64,000 bases of DNA, taken from assembly GCA_008828725.1 (NCBI GenBank), contig MEHQ01004064.1:44025-108024 (forward strand), read 5' to 3'. The notes under the pieces are model-generated. The model saw only the letters and a list, made by a program, of their open reading frames with translations. It was not told the origin of the DNA and made no database searches. The DNA is from Saccharina japonica. Lineage: Eukaryota; Sar; Phaeophyceae; Laminariales; Laminariaceae. Made by a program: the position numbers and the translations under genes. Shown piece by piece: positions 1-11,335 of the stretch; within the stretch, counting starts at the first letter, position 1, and every line of letters starts with the position of its first letter.

Positions 1-339
1 TTGATAATGCGTATAATAGAATTTCACCTGAAAGTGTACTTTCTTCCATTTTTCTTTTAGAGTGAACAATTAAAAAACACCTGACTCAGTATTATATGAG
101 ATGTATGAGGATTTTATCGAAACCGACAAAACTCTCTCTTTTTTCTTCTGGAAAAAATAAAATAATTATCACGAGATACTGGTGTCTATAGTGTGTAGGG
201 GTTTGTCGAAAGGACAGTTTTTTTTTTGGGAACAAAATATATTAAAAAGGACGCTAGCTCATATTAAAATAGAGGTTTTAAGCCAGGCACTTGTTTTTTT
301 TATACCGTTTTTTTAGTGTGGCTTGGGTGTCGGCGGTTA

Positions 340-510
340 ATATTCTAGAATATGCCCGCCGCTTCGCGCTTGGTGATGCCACTGCCTGCCTCTTTTGGTG
401 AAAACCCGACGTGCTCCGTCGACGTCCCGGCATGTGTGAGGTGCGACGGCGTCTAAGATCAAAACGACTACGAGCAGTGATGACATGTACCCTTCCCCCC
501 CCCCCCAAAC
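340..510 (+). repeat. Dispersed repeat ending in a poly-C tract, copy 1
   Basis: This copy carries the modules CGCTTCGCGCTTGGTG, TGGTGAAAACCCGACG and GTCCCGGCAT, then a short segment ending in a run of C. The same order occurs at 5,190-5,345, 32,760-32,985 and 33,380-33,540. The mirrored copies are at 20,492-20,662 and about 45,825-45,985. No coding potential is evident. Confidence 0.7.
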
Positions 511-659
511 AAAAAACTGGGATCAACACTTTAAACCAGTTATTATTATGTGATCCGAGTTTTTTCCCAACCAGTCTCGTGTCTATTATTTAATATGCTC
601 TGTATTAGATCACTGCCTTCACAAATTTACGGACTTTCCAACATTCAAAAGCCGCTCCC

Positions 660-1000
660 TCCTCCCCCCCCAATTGTTCTGCCCCGCCTTTGAAGTTGCA
701 CATTCACATTGAATGCTAGGGCCGCCCCCCCCCCCCCCACCCCCCCCCCCGCGCCGCCTGCCCCCCCCCATCCCACCGGCCATGGATGATAACGTATACT
801 GAGTACCCCCTCCCCCCTCTAGCCGCCTCCCTCCGGCTTACAAAACATTTTCGGGAGGCCGTTACCCCCCCCCTCACCGCCCCCTTGTCCTCCCCTTCGG
901 TTTGTCACGTCGACTTGCCTTATTTACGGGTCGTCACCCCCCCCCCCCCCTTCCCCGCTCAACCTGCCCTTTCCCCCACCCCTTTGGTGGGTTTCCAACC
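660..1000. repeat. C-homopolymer-rich tract
   Basis: The plus strand has many runs of 7-13 C with short interruptions, and almost no G across several hundred bases. The counterparts are 20,812-21,152 and the G-rich stretch near 45,290-45,610 in arm C. Homopolymers of this size are prone to length errors, so the reading frames here are meaningless. Confidence 0.8.
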
Positions 1001-1599
1001 TTTTGAAACAGGGTGTCGGCGGCGTTTCATAACGCCGCACGTAGGTTTCCGATTTTGGAGGCGTTTTCTCTGGGCAAGACGGTTCCGAATGCTGCGGTTC
1101 TGCGGCTGTATGCTGATCAACTTGCGCCCTCCTTCCGGTGCTGTTCCTCCTCATAGTGTGGGTGAGTGATAGGTTGTTGGGGGGGCAGGTCGCGATTATT
1201 TCCGTTTTTAATTTTCACGTTTTATTTTTCTGTCTTCCAGGAGCCTCATCATGGCATAACTTTTCGAATAGTTGACAAGTTGTTGTGCTTCCATAGGTGT
1301 TAAACCAGCTCGAATATTTGTATTTTGCCTCGCATTCCTTGCTTACTGGCGAAGCTGTCAGGCAAAGATGGTCGGGGGAGACAGGACTTTCAAACCCTTT
1401 GACAGACAGCAGATTTGCCTGACATGCCGTTGATGACTGACACCAAACTACTAGGTTTAGTGTGGACACTTCGGCTTATGGACACCCTCGACAGCAATGT
1501 CTTGCCTTGCTTGAATGTTCTCCGAACATTTTGGTCAGAGACAGCACTTTCTCAGCTGGAGTGTTTAACATCTGTGCACGTGCACCCTTCTCCCACTCG

Positions 1600-1795
1600 G
1601 TGCTTGCCCCGCGTGGGCCCTTCCCCTTTAGCGGTGGGGCTCTTTCCCTTTAAACCGTGGGCCCTTCCCTTTTTTGCCGTGGGGCTCTTCCCCTTTAGCT
1701 TGTGGGTCCCTTCCCTTTAGCCGTTGGTTCTCTTCCTTTAGCGTGGGCTTCCCCTTTAGCGTGGGCCTTCCCCTTTTGCCGGGGGCTTCGTCCGC
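1600..1795. repeat. 21-bp GC-rich minisatellite, irregular copy
   Basis: The repeating core is CCCTTCCCCTTTAGC followed by a GTGGG variant. The period slips by one or two bases between units. The arm C version (44,481-44,654) is eight clean 21-bp units, so the slippage here is either sequencing error or decay. An identical copy lies at 21,752-21,947. Confidence 0.8.
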
Positions 1796-2230
1796 TTTCG
1801 TGGTTATTTGCACCTGCTTCGCCACAAGGTGCAGAAATACATCCAGCCCTTTCCTTCGAAAGACCCGGTGACCCACCAGCTTACCCTGATGATGTCAGGC
1901 ACGCCGCCGGCCAGGTGACAAGGCGCAGCCAGCTCGCCTGTTGATAACACGATTGCTTTTCTTGAGGCGCCTTATCAATTAGCCTGCAAAATGGAATATT
2001 TGTTTTCAATTTGATATATATATATATCATTTTTTTTGCTTTTTTTTTACACCAGCCACCCCTTTTTTTGACAGCTGAATTTTCTTTTTAATAAATGTTC
2101 GCTTGAAGGAGCCAAACTTGCATGAATACCTGGTTATGTTGCTACTGTAGGTGGATCGCTCGGTCTATAGTATGTCATACCCGCCATGATTTGGCACGCG
2201 GACGCCTTCGGTGACACACATGTTGTTTGT

Positions 2231-2265
2231 TCGTTTTTGTTGTTGTTGTGTTGTGGTTGCTTGTT

Positions 2266-2303
<38 letters not shown>
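2231..2303. repeat. GTT trinucleotide microsatellite
   Basis: An interrupted GTT run. The equivalent is at 22,383-22,455. The inverted CAA equivalent in arm C (44,003-44,042) is shorter, so the locus is length-variable. Confidence 0.9.
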
Positions 2304-2304
<1 letters not shown>

Positions 2305-2397
2305 CTCAAGTTAGCTCATCGCCACAATGCAATGTCCGCTTTTCACAGGGATCGTGTCTCTGCTGACATCACATATTTTTCGCCCTTTAATGGTACA

Positions 2398-2457
2398 TGC
2401 TCTCTCTCTCTCTCTTCCCTTGTCTTGGAAAAAAAAAAAAAAAAAAAAAAAAAAAAA
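2398..2457. repeat. CT dinucleotide run followed by a 29-30 base A run
   Basis: Short CT repeats, then CCTTGTCTTGG, then a long A homopolymer. Arm C has the inverted counterpart: a T run near 43,849-43,880 followed by GA repeats to about 43,910. Confidence 0.85.
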
Positions 2458-2949
2458 CAGGCGCAATTTCGGGATGGATGGCGGGCACCCGGTATAGCAC
2501 GGGCCCATCGACCTACTCTGTATTCGCCGCCCCAACCCCTACTACGTCATGCGGCTTAGCCTCGATTGGCGACATCTATCGTCTCGGTGAGTGTCTTTAA
2601 CCCTCTTGGAACTTTCAGAGTGGGGGGAATTTTGACTTTTCTATTTTCTTCACCATTTCGGTATTCGTTTGGTTCGAGTAAAGCCGGAAAAAAATGAAAT
2701 GCGTAACAATAAAGAACAAACGGGGAAAAACGACGAAGAAAAGAAAACGGGAAGTGAAAAGGAATAAACTGGATTAAAAACGAATATTGTGTTGAAAAGG
2801 AAAAGTCTAGCCGGAAAGACTGAAGAGAACGAGTACGAGTAGTGTTTGGTGAGTGCGATGCTATAGTAATGTACTTTCTGGTTTTATTGGAGGGGGGAGT
2901 GATGATACGTGGCATGTAGTTAACAGGTCAAACAGTCATTCTGTCACCA

Positions 2950-3420
2950 GCCCGATAGCCGTTTGTTACCGTTTGGCTACCGTTTGGCTACCGTTTTGTT
3001 TTTACCGTTTGGTTACCGTTTGGTTTCACCGTTTTGTTTTACTGTGTCGTTGCCGTTGCCGTTTCGTTTTGTTACCGATCTGTACGTTTCATGACCCATT
3101 TGTTTACCGCCTTCGTTGTGAATCGTTCTTTATCGCCTTGGCATTGCGTTTTCGTTGCTGTTTGCTTTTTTTTGTTTCCGTTTCGTATTGCCCGTTTCGT
3201 TGTGTTCGTGTTGACGTTTCATTTTTTTCTTCTTCATCGTGTTTCTTGCGTCGTTTTTGTTGTTAAACCGTTTCGTTTTTTGCCTTCTCATTGACTGCGG
3301 TCGTTTTTCACTTTTCACCGCTTCCCTTTTGCTATCGTTTTGTTTTACATCGCTTCGTTTTACATCGCTTCTTTTTCTATCGTTTGGTCTGACCGTTTCG
3401 TTGCCGTTTCACTTTGTCTG
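2950..3420. repeat. Degenerate short tandem repeat with core TACCGTTTGG
   Basis: The motifs CCGTTTGGCTA, CCGTTTTGTTTTAC and CGTTTCGTT recur every 10-20 bases for almost 500 bases. The inverted equivalent in arm C spans about 42,905-43,385 with core CGAAACGGCAA. The long Phe/Val/Cys-rich open frames here are by-products of the repeat. Confidence 0.7.
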
Positions 3421-3534
3421 CGTCGCGAACCTGGCTACTTGGCAGGTACTTGTTGGTTCGTCCTCGATGTTCGTCCTCAACCTAAATTTCGCGAATCTTC
3501 GGTTTGCGAATGTGAGGGGAATGGCGGAGGATAG

Positions 3535-3712
3535 ACGGCGGTTTGACGCTGACTGACCCGGTTTATGACGCTTAATCTGATCGGTTTGAGCCGCTTGGAC
3601 TGACGGTTGACCGCTTGACTGACCGGTTTGACGCTTAACTGATCGGTTTGACCGCCTTGATTTGGCCTGGATTTGACGCTTGACTGACCGATTTGACCGC
3701 TTGACTTGACCG
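3535..3712. repeat. 21-bp minisatellite (GGTTTGACCGCTTGACTGACC type), irregular copy
   Basis: Units of about 21 bp with frequent single-base slips. The arm C equivalent at 42,685-42,789 is exactly five 21-bp units. The direct copy is at 23,687-23,864. Confidence 0.85.
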
Positions 3713-4594
3713 CCCCCCCACACTTAAAAAATTAGTATGATAAGGCGAAGGGGGCCTTGATATGTGCGCCCCAAAAAGACCGGTAGGGTTCATTTTTTTT
3801 CTCGCCGGTACTACTCTCTTGAGTTTTGCGAAGGTTAAAGGAAAGAGGGCGAGTGGTCCGTGGCATATCAACCACGATTAACTAAAACCGTTTACAGGTT
3901 GATTGAATTACAATTATGTGTGGTGTGTGTTGATTCTTCACATTGAAATCGTTCGTTCTCTACTCTATCAACATCCAGACACCAGTCCATCCCCTCATCC
4001 CATTCGTTATCTTCGCCTTCTATTTTATCTCTCTCCCTCTTAGTCGTAACTCAGATCGGGCGGGTCACTAAGTAGGCTCTTCTCCCCTCCCCACTACGTA
4101 CGTGCTTGCTATTTTTATCGGCGAGAAGATTAGCACTTTTCTTCCCTCGTTAACTACTCGTCGAATTGTGCATACCCACGTGCCGTTGCTGATCCTTTAT
4201 CTGGAGGGATACAAAGCTCTTGTGGTCACCGAAGATACGACACAAAGAGGCATACCACTGGGATTGCACATGCGTTTTGAGAGAGGTAGAGTCAACTAGC
4301 AATGCCATGCCACCGTTACCGGACCCGACACAAGCACAACATACACACACCAGCAATCCAGGTACATTTGAAGAGACAAAACGAAGTGTATTCATGTTCG
4401 TTATATACGAAGAGTACCTACCCTCACCACGTACGTCGCCTACGTTAAGTCACTGCGATTGGATTCATGTTGGTTGTACATCATTTTGTCCGCTAGTCTA
4501 CTATCTACGACCAGGGGCATTACTTTATAGCTGTTGCGCTGTTACGCTGACCTTTGGTCGGAATTGCCGGATATTACGCAACAAGGCTCGCGCA

Positions 4595-4935
4595 CACACG
4601 GGTTTCCAGGGCCCGCGCGACTTGTTTCGCGCGAATTAACTATTTTTTAGGTACATATTTACGCTTGACCGATACACGTACATAGCGTGGGAAAAAAACA
4701 ATTTAGGGCGTTTAAACGCATTTGTCAAGCTGGTTTTCGGGCATTGTATTAAAGGCGTGTTGCCACGGTGCGTAGCACGCTGTTTCCAGGGCCGCGCGAC
4801 TTGTTCGCGCGATAACTATTGTTTTAACCACATATTTACGCTGCCGTATACAGCGCTAATGGGTGGAAGGAAATCATTTTTAAGGCGTTTTAAACGCAAT
4901 TTGTCACACGTAGTTTTCGGGATGTATTCACGCTA
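4595..4935. repeat. Tandem duplication of about 175 bp containing a CGCGCG hairpin
   Basis: Two successive units each carry GGTTTCCAGGG, a GCGCGACTTGTTCGCGC stem, a TACATATTTACGC segment, a GGCGTTTAAACGCA segment and TTTTCGGGCAT. The equivalent pair in arm C is about 41,505-41,850. A more diverged relative lies at 12,720-13,000. This looks like part of a dispersed element family. Confidence 0.7.
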
Positions 4936-5089
4936 TCATATTTATTTTTTGGACCTCGGGGGCCCTCAATAAGTCTGCGCGCCAACAGGCGACGGAAACC
5001 CTAATGTTGGCTAGTCACGGGCCTATATGAGCGAACTTAATAGGTTGCTGTACATAACTCAAAATATGCCACGTGACTATGTAAAATCA

Positions 5090-5345
5090 TTTCATTGGGG
5101 CTGTCGTCCATGTGCAAAGTAAGTCCACCTCACAAGCGCTTCTTAGTAGGAATACAGCTCACCCTTTATGCGACTCGACCGGAACACCTCACGGCGCTTC
5201 GCGCTTGTGTCTTAGTAGCAGATGCCTGCCTTCCTGGTCGGTTTGAAACCCGACTGCTCCATCCCGGCATTGGTACAGATGCGAGAGGGCTTATTGTCAT
5301 ACGACCACGCGCCATAGTACGACATGAGCTACGCCGCCCCCCTCC
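5090..5345 (+). repeat. Dispersed repeat ending in a poly-C tract, copy 2
   Basis: The module order is GGGCTGTCGTCCATGTGCAA, CCTCACAAGCGCTTCTTAGT, CAGCTCACCCTTTATGCGAC, CGCTTCGCGCTTG and TCCCGGCATTGGTACAGA, then CATGAGCTACGCC and a C tract. The same order is found in the two tandem copies at 32,720-33,543. The mirror in arm C is near 41,090-41,345. Confidence 0.7.
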
Positions 5346-7149
5346 CCCCCGTCCACTCGCCCCTCTACCACCTCTTTCTCCCCCCCAATCGCCACCTCTC
5401 TCTGATCCCCGCCCTCCACCCCCAACGCCCCACCCCCCCCACCCCGGCAGATTTTGAACTCCCTTACCCCAGCGGAGATCGAGCAGTTCGAAACCTTCCG
5501 GCGCGTGGTCCAATCAACAATCGAGGGCAACAGCAGCCTTTTCAAGTACTGTGAAACTGTCGAGAGGAGTTAAGATAGCTGCAGTTGGGCATTGAATAGG
5601 GAAGCGGAGTGGTGGAGAATGTGTGCAAGAGCGTGGGGGGGGGGGGCATTGGCTATGGGAGGGGGGGGCAGACGTTCCAAAGTGCTTATGAAGCGGGAGT
5701 AAGGAAATGGAGGCAGGCATTTGGGTTAGATGTGGAGGGGGGAAGGGGAGCGAGGAGTTGGAGGGGGCATGGATAGTAGGGGAGGGGGGGGGGAGGGGAG
5801 GGTACTTATTTGTTGCTTTGCTTAGTCATTTGACCATATGACCACGCCATCCTTTTCCGAGACGGAGCGGGAATGCAAAGACAACAGCGTTCCAAGTACG
5901 TGAAGGAAGCGGAGGGGAGGGTTGGATTGCCGATTAAATTAGGAGAACGGGGGGGGCAGCAGTCGTTTCAAGTGCCTGCGAAGAGGGTTCAAGGAGCCGT
6001 GGGAGGGAATTGGGGGAGGGGGGGCAGCCCGCTCCGAATGCTGTCAAAGAGTTCAAGGACAGTTAGGCGCTGTGATGCCTATGTATATAGCGGGATGTTT
6101 GTTGGTGATTCCCCTCCCCCACCCGTCGGCGCAGTAGGGGCGAGAGGTGGGAGGTACCCGTTGTTTTCTAAGAGTGAAAATCGGGGGGTGTTTGATAGCC
6201 AACGCCCCCCTCCCCCCCTCCCCCCTCCATCTGCTCTCGACGGGACGGTGAGGATCGTCGTGACTTTCCTCTTCTTCTCGCCCGCTGATAAAGTTGGTGT
6301 TGGTCAAAGCAATGGCCCCCAGTCCCCGTTTTTGTATGGAGACTTTGGGCAAGGGAGGCGTTCGTGACTCGTGGTTTTGCCCTGAGTTTTTTTTCCTCAC
6401 GCGACGCAGGTCTGCCGTGGTTCCGTGTTTTGTACGCCTGCTCATTTCTCGCCCGGATTCCGGCATGTTTATTGTTTTCATTCAAAGTGTTGGCGGCTGT
6501 TGTGCTACTGCCTTACTTGCTACCGCTTCTCTCGTATTTGTATGGGGCGCGTGCTCGTGCTGCGCTTGTTGTAATTGTTGTTCTATGAAGTCTCAGTTTG
6601 TGTTTTTTGCAATTTTGTTTCGTGGTGACCCTCTTGAGGTAAAAACAAATAAAAACAATGCCAAAAAGCTCCCAACGCGACGAAGCTTTATTTTCTGTGC
6701 GTTTTCGTTCGGCTTCTCTTCGTGCTGTGTTTGCCTTTGTTTGAAATGTTTTTTGTAAATGTTTGTGCGCTTACGCTTCTGATTATTTTACCGTTGTTTA
6801 TGTCTCTTATCGTTTCTCTCCTCCCCCCACTTGTTTTATATCAATACGCTACTTTTTTAGGCTATTGGTTGTTTGTTCTTCGTCGCCGATAGACCGCTCG
6901 CCCCCGCGGTCAGGTGTTAAGGTTGGCTGGTTGGTGGTGTTTGCTTGGCGTTAGGTGTTTGTAATGACGGTGAAATGGTCACGGTGGTCGTGGTTGGTGG
7001 GTGACGGTTGTAGACTTTATTCCACTCCCTGCTACTCCCGCCTCGTGTCGGTGTACGACACGATAGCCGGTCTGACATGCTATAATAAAAATACGGATCG
7101 CGTGGAAACCTGGTGAGGGTTTTTTGTTTTGAAGGGAATGAAAGTACCA

Positions 7150-7390
7150 GGTGGCATGCTACGGATTAGCAGCGTGCAGGTGACCATGTTTTTTGCTCCA
7201 AAGGGTGGTCACCCTTGAGGAGTCTATACCCCACCAAGGAAACAAAAGGCACTACCGATCGAACAATACAATGGATCTTAAAGTTTCAATGAACAGATTC
7301 CATCACTATATAGAAATAAAGCTTCGACGATTTTGGTTTAAGAACCATTCAGCCAAAAAAAACGGTTACAGCAGTACTCCATATCGTTAG
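7150..7390 (+). repeat. Dispersed repeat family with GCATGC and CCTTGAGGAG modules, copy 1
   Basis: This segment has GGCATGCTACGG, a GGTGACC motif, GGTGGTCACCCTTGAGGAG, ATGAACA, GACGATTTTGG, CCATTCAGCC and CCAAAAAAAACGG. The same modules in the same order occur at 55,825-56,180 and 58,346-58,590, far outside the palindrome. They also occur inverted at 39,085-39,345 in arm C. It is probably a short non-autonomous element. I did not find clear terminal duplications. Confidence 0.65.
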
Positions 7391-7564
7391 TACGCGTCAG
7401 GAAGTCTACCTGGTACGAAGTGTCGTTTTTTTGTTTTCGATCCGACTCTCTTGCATAAGAGAATTAGTCGCTTGGTAGTATCAGTATCCAATCGGTTAAA
7501 ATGCAAGGTTGGTTTGAAGTTTTTGCGGCAATTAGCGTCTCGTATTATTTACCATCAGACCCGT

Positions 7565-7850
7565 ACAGTAGTAGAAGCAGCGACAGACAGCAGTGTCGGC
7601 TCAGCAGAGGCAGCAGCAACAGCAGGCAGTTACACATAGGTCGACCGCATACATCTGATCATGACTGACAGCAGCAGGCAGTTGGCAGCAAGTGAGTAGC
7701 ATGGCCAGAAACGTGCCGCGCTAGACGGCAGTGCAGCAACAGGACTGCCAGTGATGGCAGGCGACAGCCAACATGCCACCGCCAGCAAAATCTACAGCAG
7801 TAGTACAGCAGCTATAGAAACCATAATGTAGAAACAGCAGCAAACACCGC
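7565..7850. repeat. CAG/GCA-rich low-complexity region
   Basis: Interrupted CAG/GCA repeats. The arm C equivalent, CTG-rich, spans about 38,600-38,930. Such CAG richness is common in brown algal genomes, which is weak support for that lineage. No coding exon is recognised. Confidence 0.7.
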
Positions 7851-8931
7851 CAAACAGCAACAACATACTATTACATAGAAGATAAAGTACGTTATGGACC
7901 GTGCAGTGCGCGGAACGTATCGGCGCCAGAGTCGTGGGAGTCACCCTGTAGGGTAGGACGGATGATTCATCGAGAGGCGGTCACTGCCTGGGCGCACGTA
8001 AACGCCTGTCCAGGCAGCGGTGAGCGCGTACTGCGTTACCGTCAACACCTGTATTTATTCAATCACCTACGAAAGGAAGAACACATGATTGAAAAACGTC
8101 GAGAATTAACTTCAAAGAAACACAATATAAAGTCACCAAAAGGGCTAAAGCTAACGAACTTCAATGAGCTCGTTAACACACGCATCGTTCCATGTGTTTT
8201 CGCCGAGACTTCGGCTTGCGATGTAAAACGTGGGGATTCGATCTGACGTTCAATTTACCCGCTTGCACCTGGCGGGAGCTTCGAGGACATTCTACCCTCT
8301 CGTATGGAATCAGGAGACAGAAGGTAAGTCATAGCACGGATTAGTCTTGACTAGTCGCCAACATGCGTGAACCCAGGAGATTTTGAACATCCCAATCTTC
8401 TTGTTCTTCGCTGGCTTTCAGCCACCCTTGTCCTCGCGCGGTTTACGCATCGCCTACCGCTTCTTTTGTTGGCCCTCGGTTTCGAATCAGTTTGAATGCG
8501 ATGCTTCCAGTTCGCCCCCGGCATGCCATTTTTTACGAGTATCGTATATAACGTGGCGTGTTCTGGGCTGTGAAGATTAAATTGCTGGCAGGCAACATGT
8601 ACTGGCGGCCCTAATCAATTCAAACCTGACTACATACTGTGCAGTGCCCAGCCCAGTTGTTCGATGGCATGGCTTTTGAGTAACATCAAACTTATTCTGG
8701 CAAATTTGGTCCAATTCTTTGGATGGGTAAATGTCCTCGGGCTTTGTTTTCCCCTTTGCGTGCCGTTCACTCTTTGCCCCCCGCCCCTTAGCCCCATCTC
8801 CAGCACTTTTACTTTGCCCCATTATATCCAACGCAAAAAAGCTCTAAACAGAAGACGTCGGTCCTTAGTATCAGGGGGCGGCGATCAGATCGCGGTCTCA
8901 TAAGCTTAGCACCTTCGAACGAATGCAACGC

Positions 8932-9812
8932 ATCTCTTCCTTCCCCCTTGCCGTCCTTCCGCTTTTCGTCGACATGGAATAAAACACCCATATTCCTCGC
9001 TCCTCTGAAGCGGCGTCCCTCTCCCTCGTCAAGCGCGTACGCAGCAAGCCTCGTCTCCCCCCAGCCCGACGGCACGCTCAACGTGGCAACAAATCGTGCA
9101 GAGAAACGCGGCTCCACCCGGCGCCCTCATCTCCCCGAGAGGAGCACCACCGCCCTCTCCCACTGCCCGCGGCCCTCGTCGAAGCGGCGACGGCAGAGTG
9201 TTGAACGCTGGCCAGCGTGGGGCTCAGGCCCGCATGCGAGATTTCCTCCAAGAATCGTAAGGCGCGCTTCCCACTGCTCCGCCGTTGCCGCCAAGGCCGA
9301 CCACTCGCGTTCGTTGTAGGCCAGAACATCGCGGCGTATCGCCCCCCCCTCTCCTTCGCTCTCCCCTCCAACGCCTTCTCCTCCGCTGCTATCCGCCGCT
9401 AGTATCGCCGTCGCCCCCGCCTGCCGCCGCTCCTGCTGCTACCGCCAGCGCCACCACTCCCTCTCTTCTACGCCACCTCCCTCTCCACCCCCCCGGCCCT
9501 CCTCCCCTCCCTCCTCTTCACCACCCTTCCCCACCCCGGGCCCTACCTCCACCCCAACCCCGGGGATGAATTTGGCTGTTCAGTCAACTCCCTGAGCGAG
9601 GCCCACCGCGAGCTTCCCAATGTCCCCGAAGTCGCCGCAGTGCGGTTATGGCCGCCGTATATAGCGATGACGTTGGCCCGATAAAACCGCCCCGACTGCC
9701 GCTCCCCCGCGGCGGGGGGGCTGGAATCTCTCGGCAGGAGAATCCACGGCTAATGCGCCCCACTGACCCCGTCCGCAAGCTCGGGATCGCCTGATTAGTT
9801 AGCTTACCTTTT
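8932..9812 (-). pseudogene. Frameshifted copy of the 3' PPR exon (arm A)
   Basis: The minus strand encodes recognisable PPR fragments in shifting frames, including RFLEEIS, GLSPTLAS and YAALDEG-like pieces near the 3' end. It aligns along its length with the nearly intact exon at 36,123-36,960 in arm C. Differences are mostly single-base insertions and deletions, so no continuous frame survives. Its acceptor-like AAAAG precedes the VS codons, as in arm C. It is either an error-ridden consensus of the same gene or an inverted, decaying duplicate. It lies head to head with the PPR exons at 11,336-12,457, an arrangement that cannot make one transcript. Confidence 0.75.
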
Positions 9813-9824
9813 CGTGTGTGAGGA

Positions 9825-10450
9825 TGGGTGCAACGGGTGGGGGGGGGTAGGGGTGGAATGGAGGTGGAGTGCGGTGAGTTGGGTCGAGTTGGGTGGCTAC
9901 AGTTGGTTGCGCTTGTTTGGGGTTGCTTTGTTGATTTGGTTGGTGTTGGTTTGGTTCGTTTGATTGGCTGGCTTGCTGGTTGTGTGGGCTGTTTTTTTCT
10001 TATTTTTTACATGGTTGATTTGCTTGGTTGGTTTTGTTGGCTGTTTTAACTGGGTGGTTGTTTGAGCCGTTTTTTTTTAATGTTAGTTGTTTTGTTTGTT
10101 TGTTTTGTTCGTTGGTTGGTGAATGGAGACAGTCTACGTATGTATAGTGGAGTGTGATGGGTGGGTGGGGGGTGGGGAGTCAGAGCTTGGTCGGGTGAGG
10201 GTGGGTGGGTGGGTTAGGTGGTAGTGTTGGTGGTCGGTGAGCGCGGGTACGGGAGTGGGTGGATGGGTGGATCGTGAGCGGTGGGATGGGTGGAGTGAGG
10301 CGGACGGCAGTGGCGGTGGATTGGGTGGAGTGGTGGGTGCGTGGGTGGGTTGTGTTAGTGCGGATTGGCTGCTTTGGTGAGCTGCGCGTTGTGTTTGGTT
10401 GATTGATTCAGTGTTTGGGTCGTTATCGAGTTTAGGTGTAGCTTGGACTA
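9825..10450. repeat. Strongly strand-asymmetric G/T-rich region
   Basis: The plus strand is almost only G and T for over 600 bases, with GGTTGGTT, GGGTGGGTGGG and TTGGTTGG patterns, and very little C or A. Copies are at 29,977-30,602 and, inverted as CCAACCAA/CCCACCC, at 35,470-36,115, where they fall in an intron of the PPR gene. The G3-spaced runs could form quadruplexes. Confidence 0.8.
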
Positions 10451-11197
10451 GGTTGCTGTTTTTTTGCTAGAGCCGTGGGTCAATTTGCGTCTCTCTACAA
10501 TAAGGTCGAAAGCAAATAAAAAAGAAGAGAGGCGATCTCCGGTGCCGTACTAGTGGTGCAATTTTCCTTCCGAAACCATTACCCGGAAAGTGAGGAAGCG
10601 GCGACGTCACAGCAGAGCAACAGCACGACCCGTTGCCGTAGTTTAGGCACTTCCACTGTATCCGTCATGGCCTAAAAAATAACCTCTGGCCGCCCCGAGA
10701 CTGTTAGCTAGGACGTTTTCATGCTCTGGAGAGCACAGCACACGGGCATTACAACAGATAGAGGACTTTACATGCTCTCGAGCGCAACACGGATATTATA
10801 CAGGGGGGACCCTTTGGCGGCAGAAATTTCTGAGCGACGGGGCTATCAATGAGGAAACTGCCCAAACTGCCAAAAATATTATTTGCAAATCTCATTCGCA
10901 CTGCCTGCGCCACTTGGGCCTGGACATCACATCCCCGTCTTTTTATATCCATATTAGAGTCCGAGTGAGTAGATACGGGGGGCGTGTCTCATTTGTTGCT
11001 TGCCTGAGTCATTTGATCATTGACCACGCATCCCTTGCGACACGAAGCACCGTACGGGGGGGGGAGGGGGGGCTGAGACTGGGACTGGGGCTGGTTTTAC
11101 GTCGAAGGCTGTAGTTTCATGGCACACTGTACGTAACGTTTCTTTCAATTTTCAATTTTCACTCCCCGCCCAATACCGAGAGTTGTCAACACGACAC

Positions 11198-11200
<3 letters not shown>

Positions 11201-11228
<28 letters not shown>
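11201..11228. repeat. GCT trinucleotide repeat upstream of PPR exon
   Basis: About nine GCT units here, one fewer in the contig B copy near 31,352. It lies before a good splice acceptor (AG at 11,334-11,335), so it is more likely intronic than a poly-alanine segment. Confidence 0.85.
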
Positions 11229-11335
11229 TCGATGTCGCCGCCGCCGCTCTCCCTCCGTCTGTCCGTGAAAAACAAAACAACGCTTGTAAAAATGAAATAC
11301 AACATGTTTTTGTTTTCGCTGCTGTACCGGTACAG

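Larger units (their letters stand above)
1..10987. repeat. Arm A: direct copy of arm B and inverted copy of arm C
   Basis: This segment matches 20,153-31,139 at every position I compared, with a constant offset of 20,152. It matches 34,987-46,320 as a diverged reverse complement. The first difference from arm B is at 10,988, an extra C. Relative to arm C it carries many 1-2 bp indels, its 21-bp minisatellites have lost period, and its PPR exon is frameshifted. That pattern fits unpolished long-read consensus or an old decaying duplicate. The left edge coincides with the window start and the arm B copy starts right after the N gap, so this looks like a contig start used twice. No intact gene is seen inside it. 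Confidence 0.9.

Noticed and set aside
2950..3270. Cys/Phe/Val-rich membrane-like protein of about 137 residues
   Set aside because: It follows a degenerate TACCGTTTGG repeat. The mirrored arm reads a different protein in the same place because of frame slips.
11183..11335. Start of the PPR protein at 11,183 with a poly-Ala segment
   Set aside because: The frame begins with TTG rather than ATG, and a good pyrimidine tract and AG acceptor occur just before the first PPR codons.
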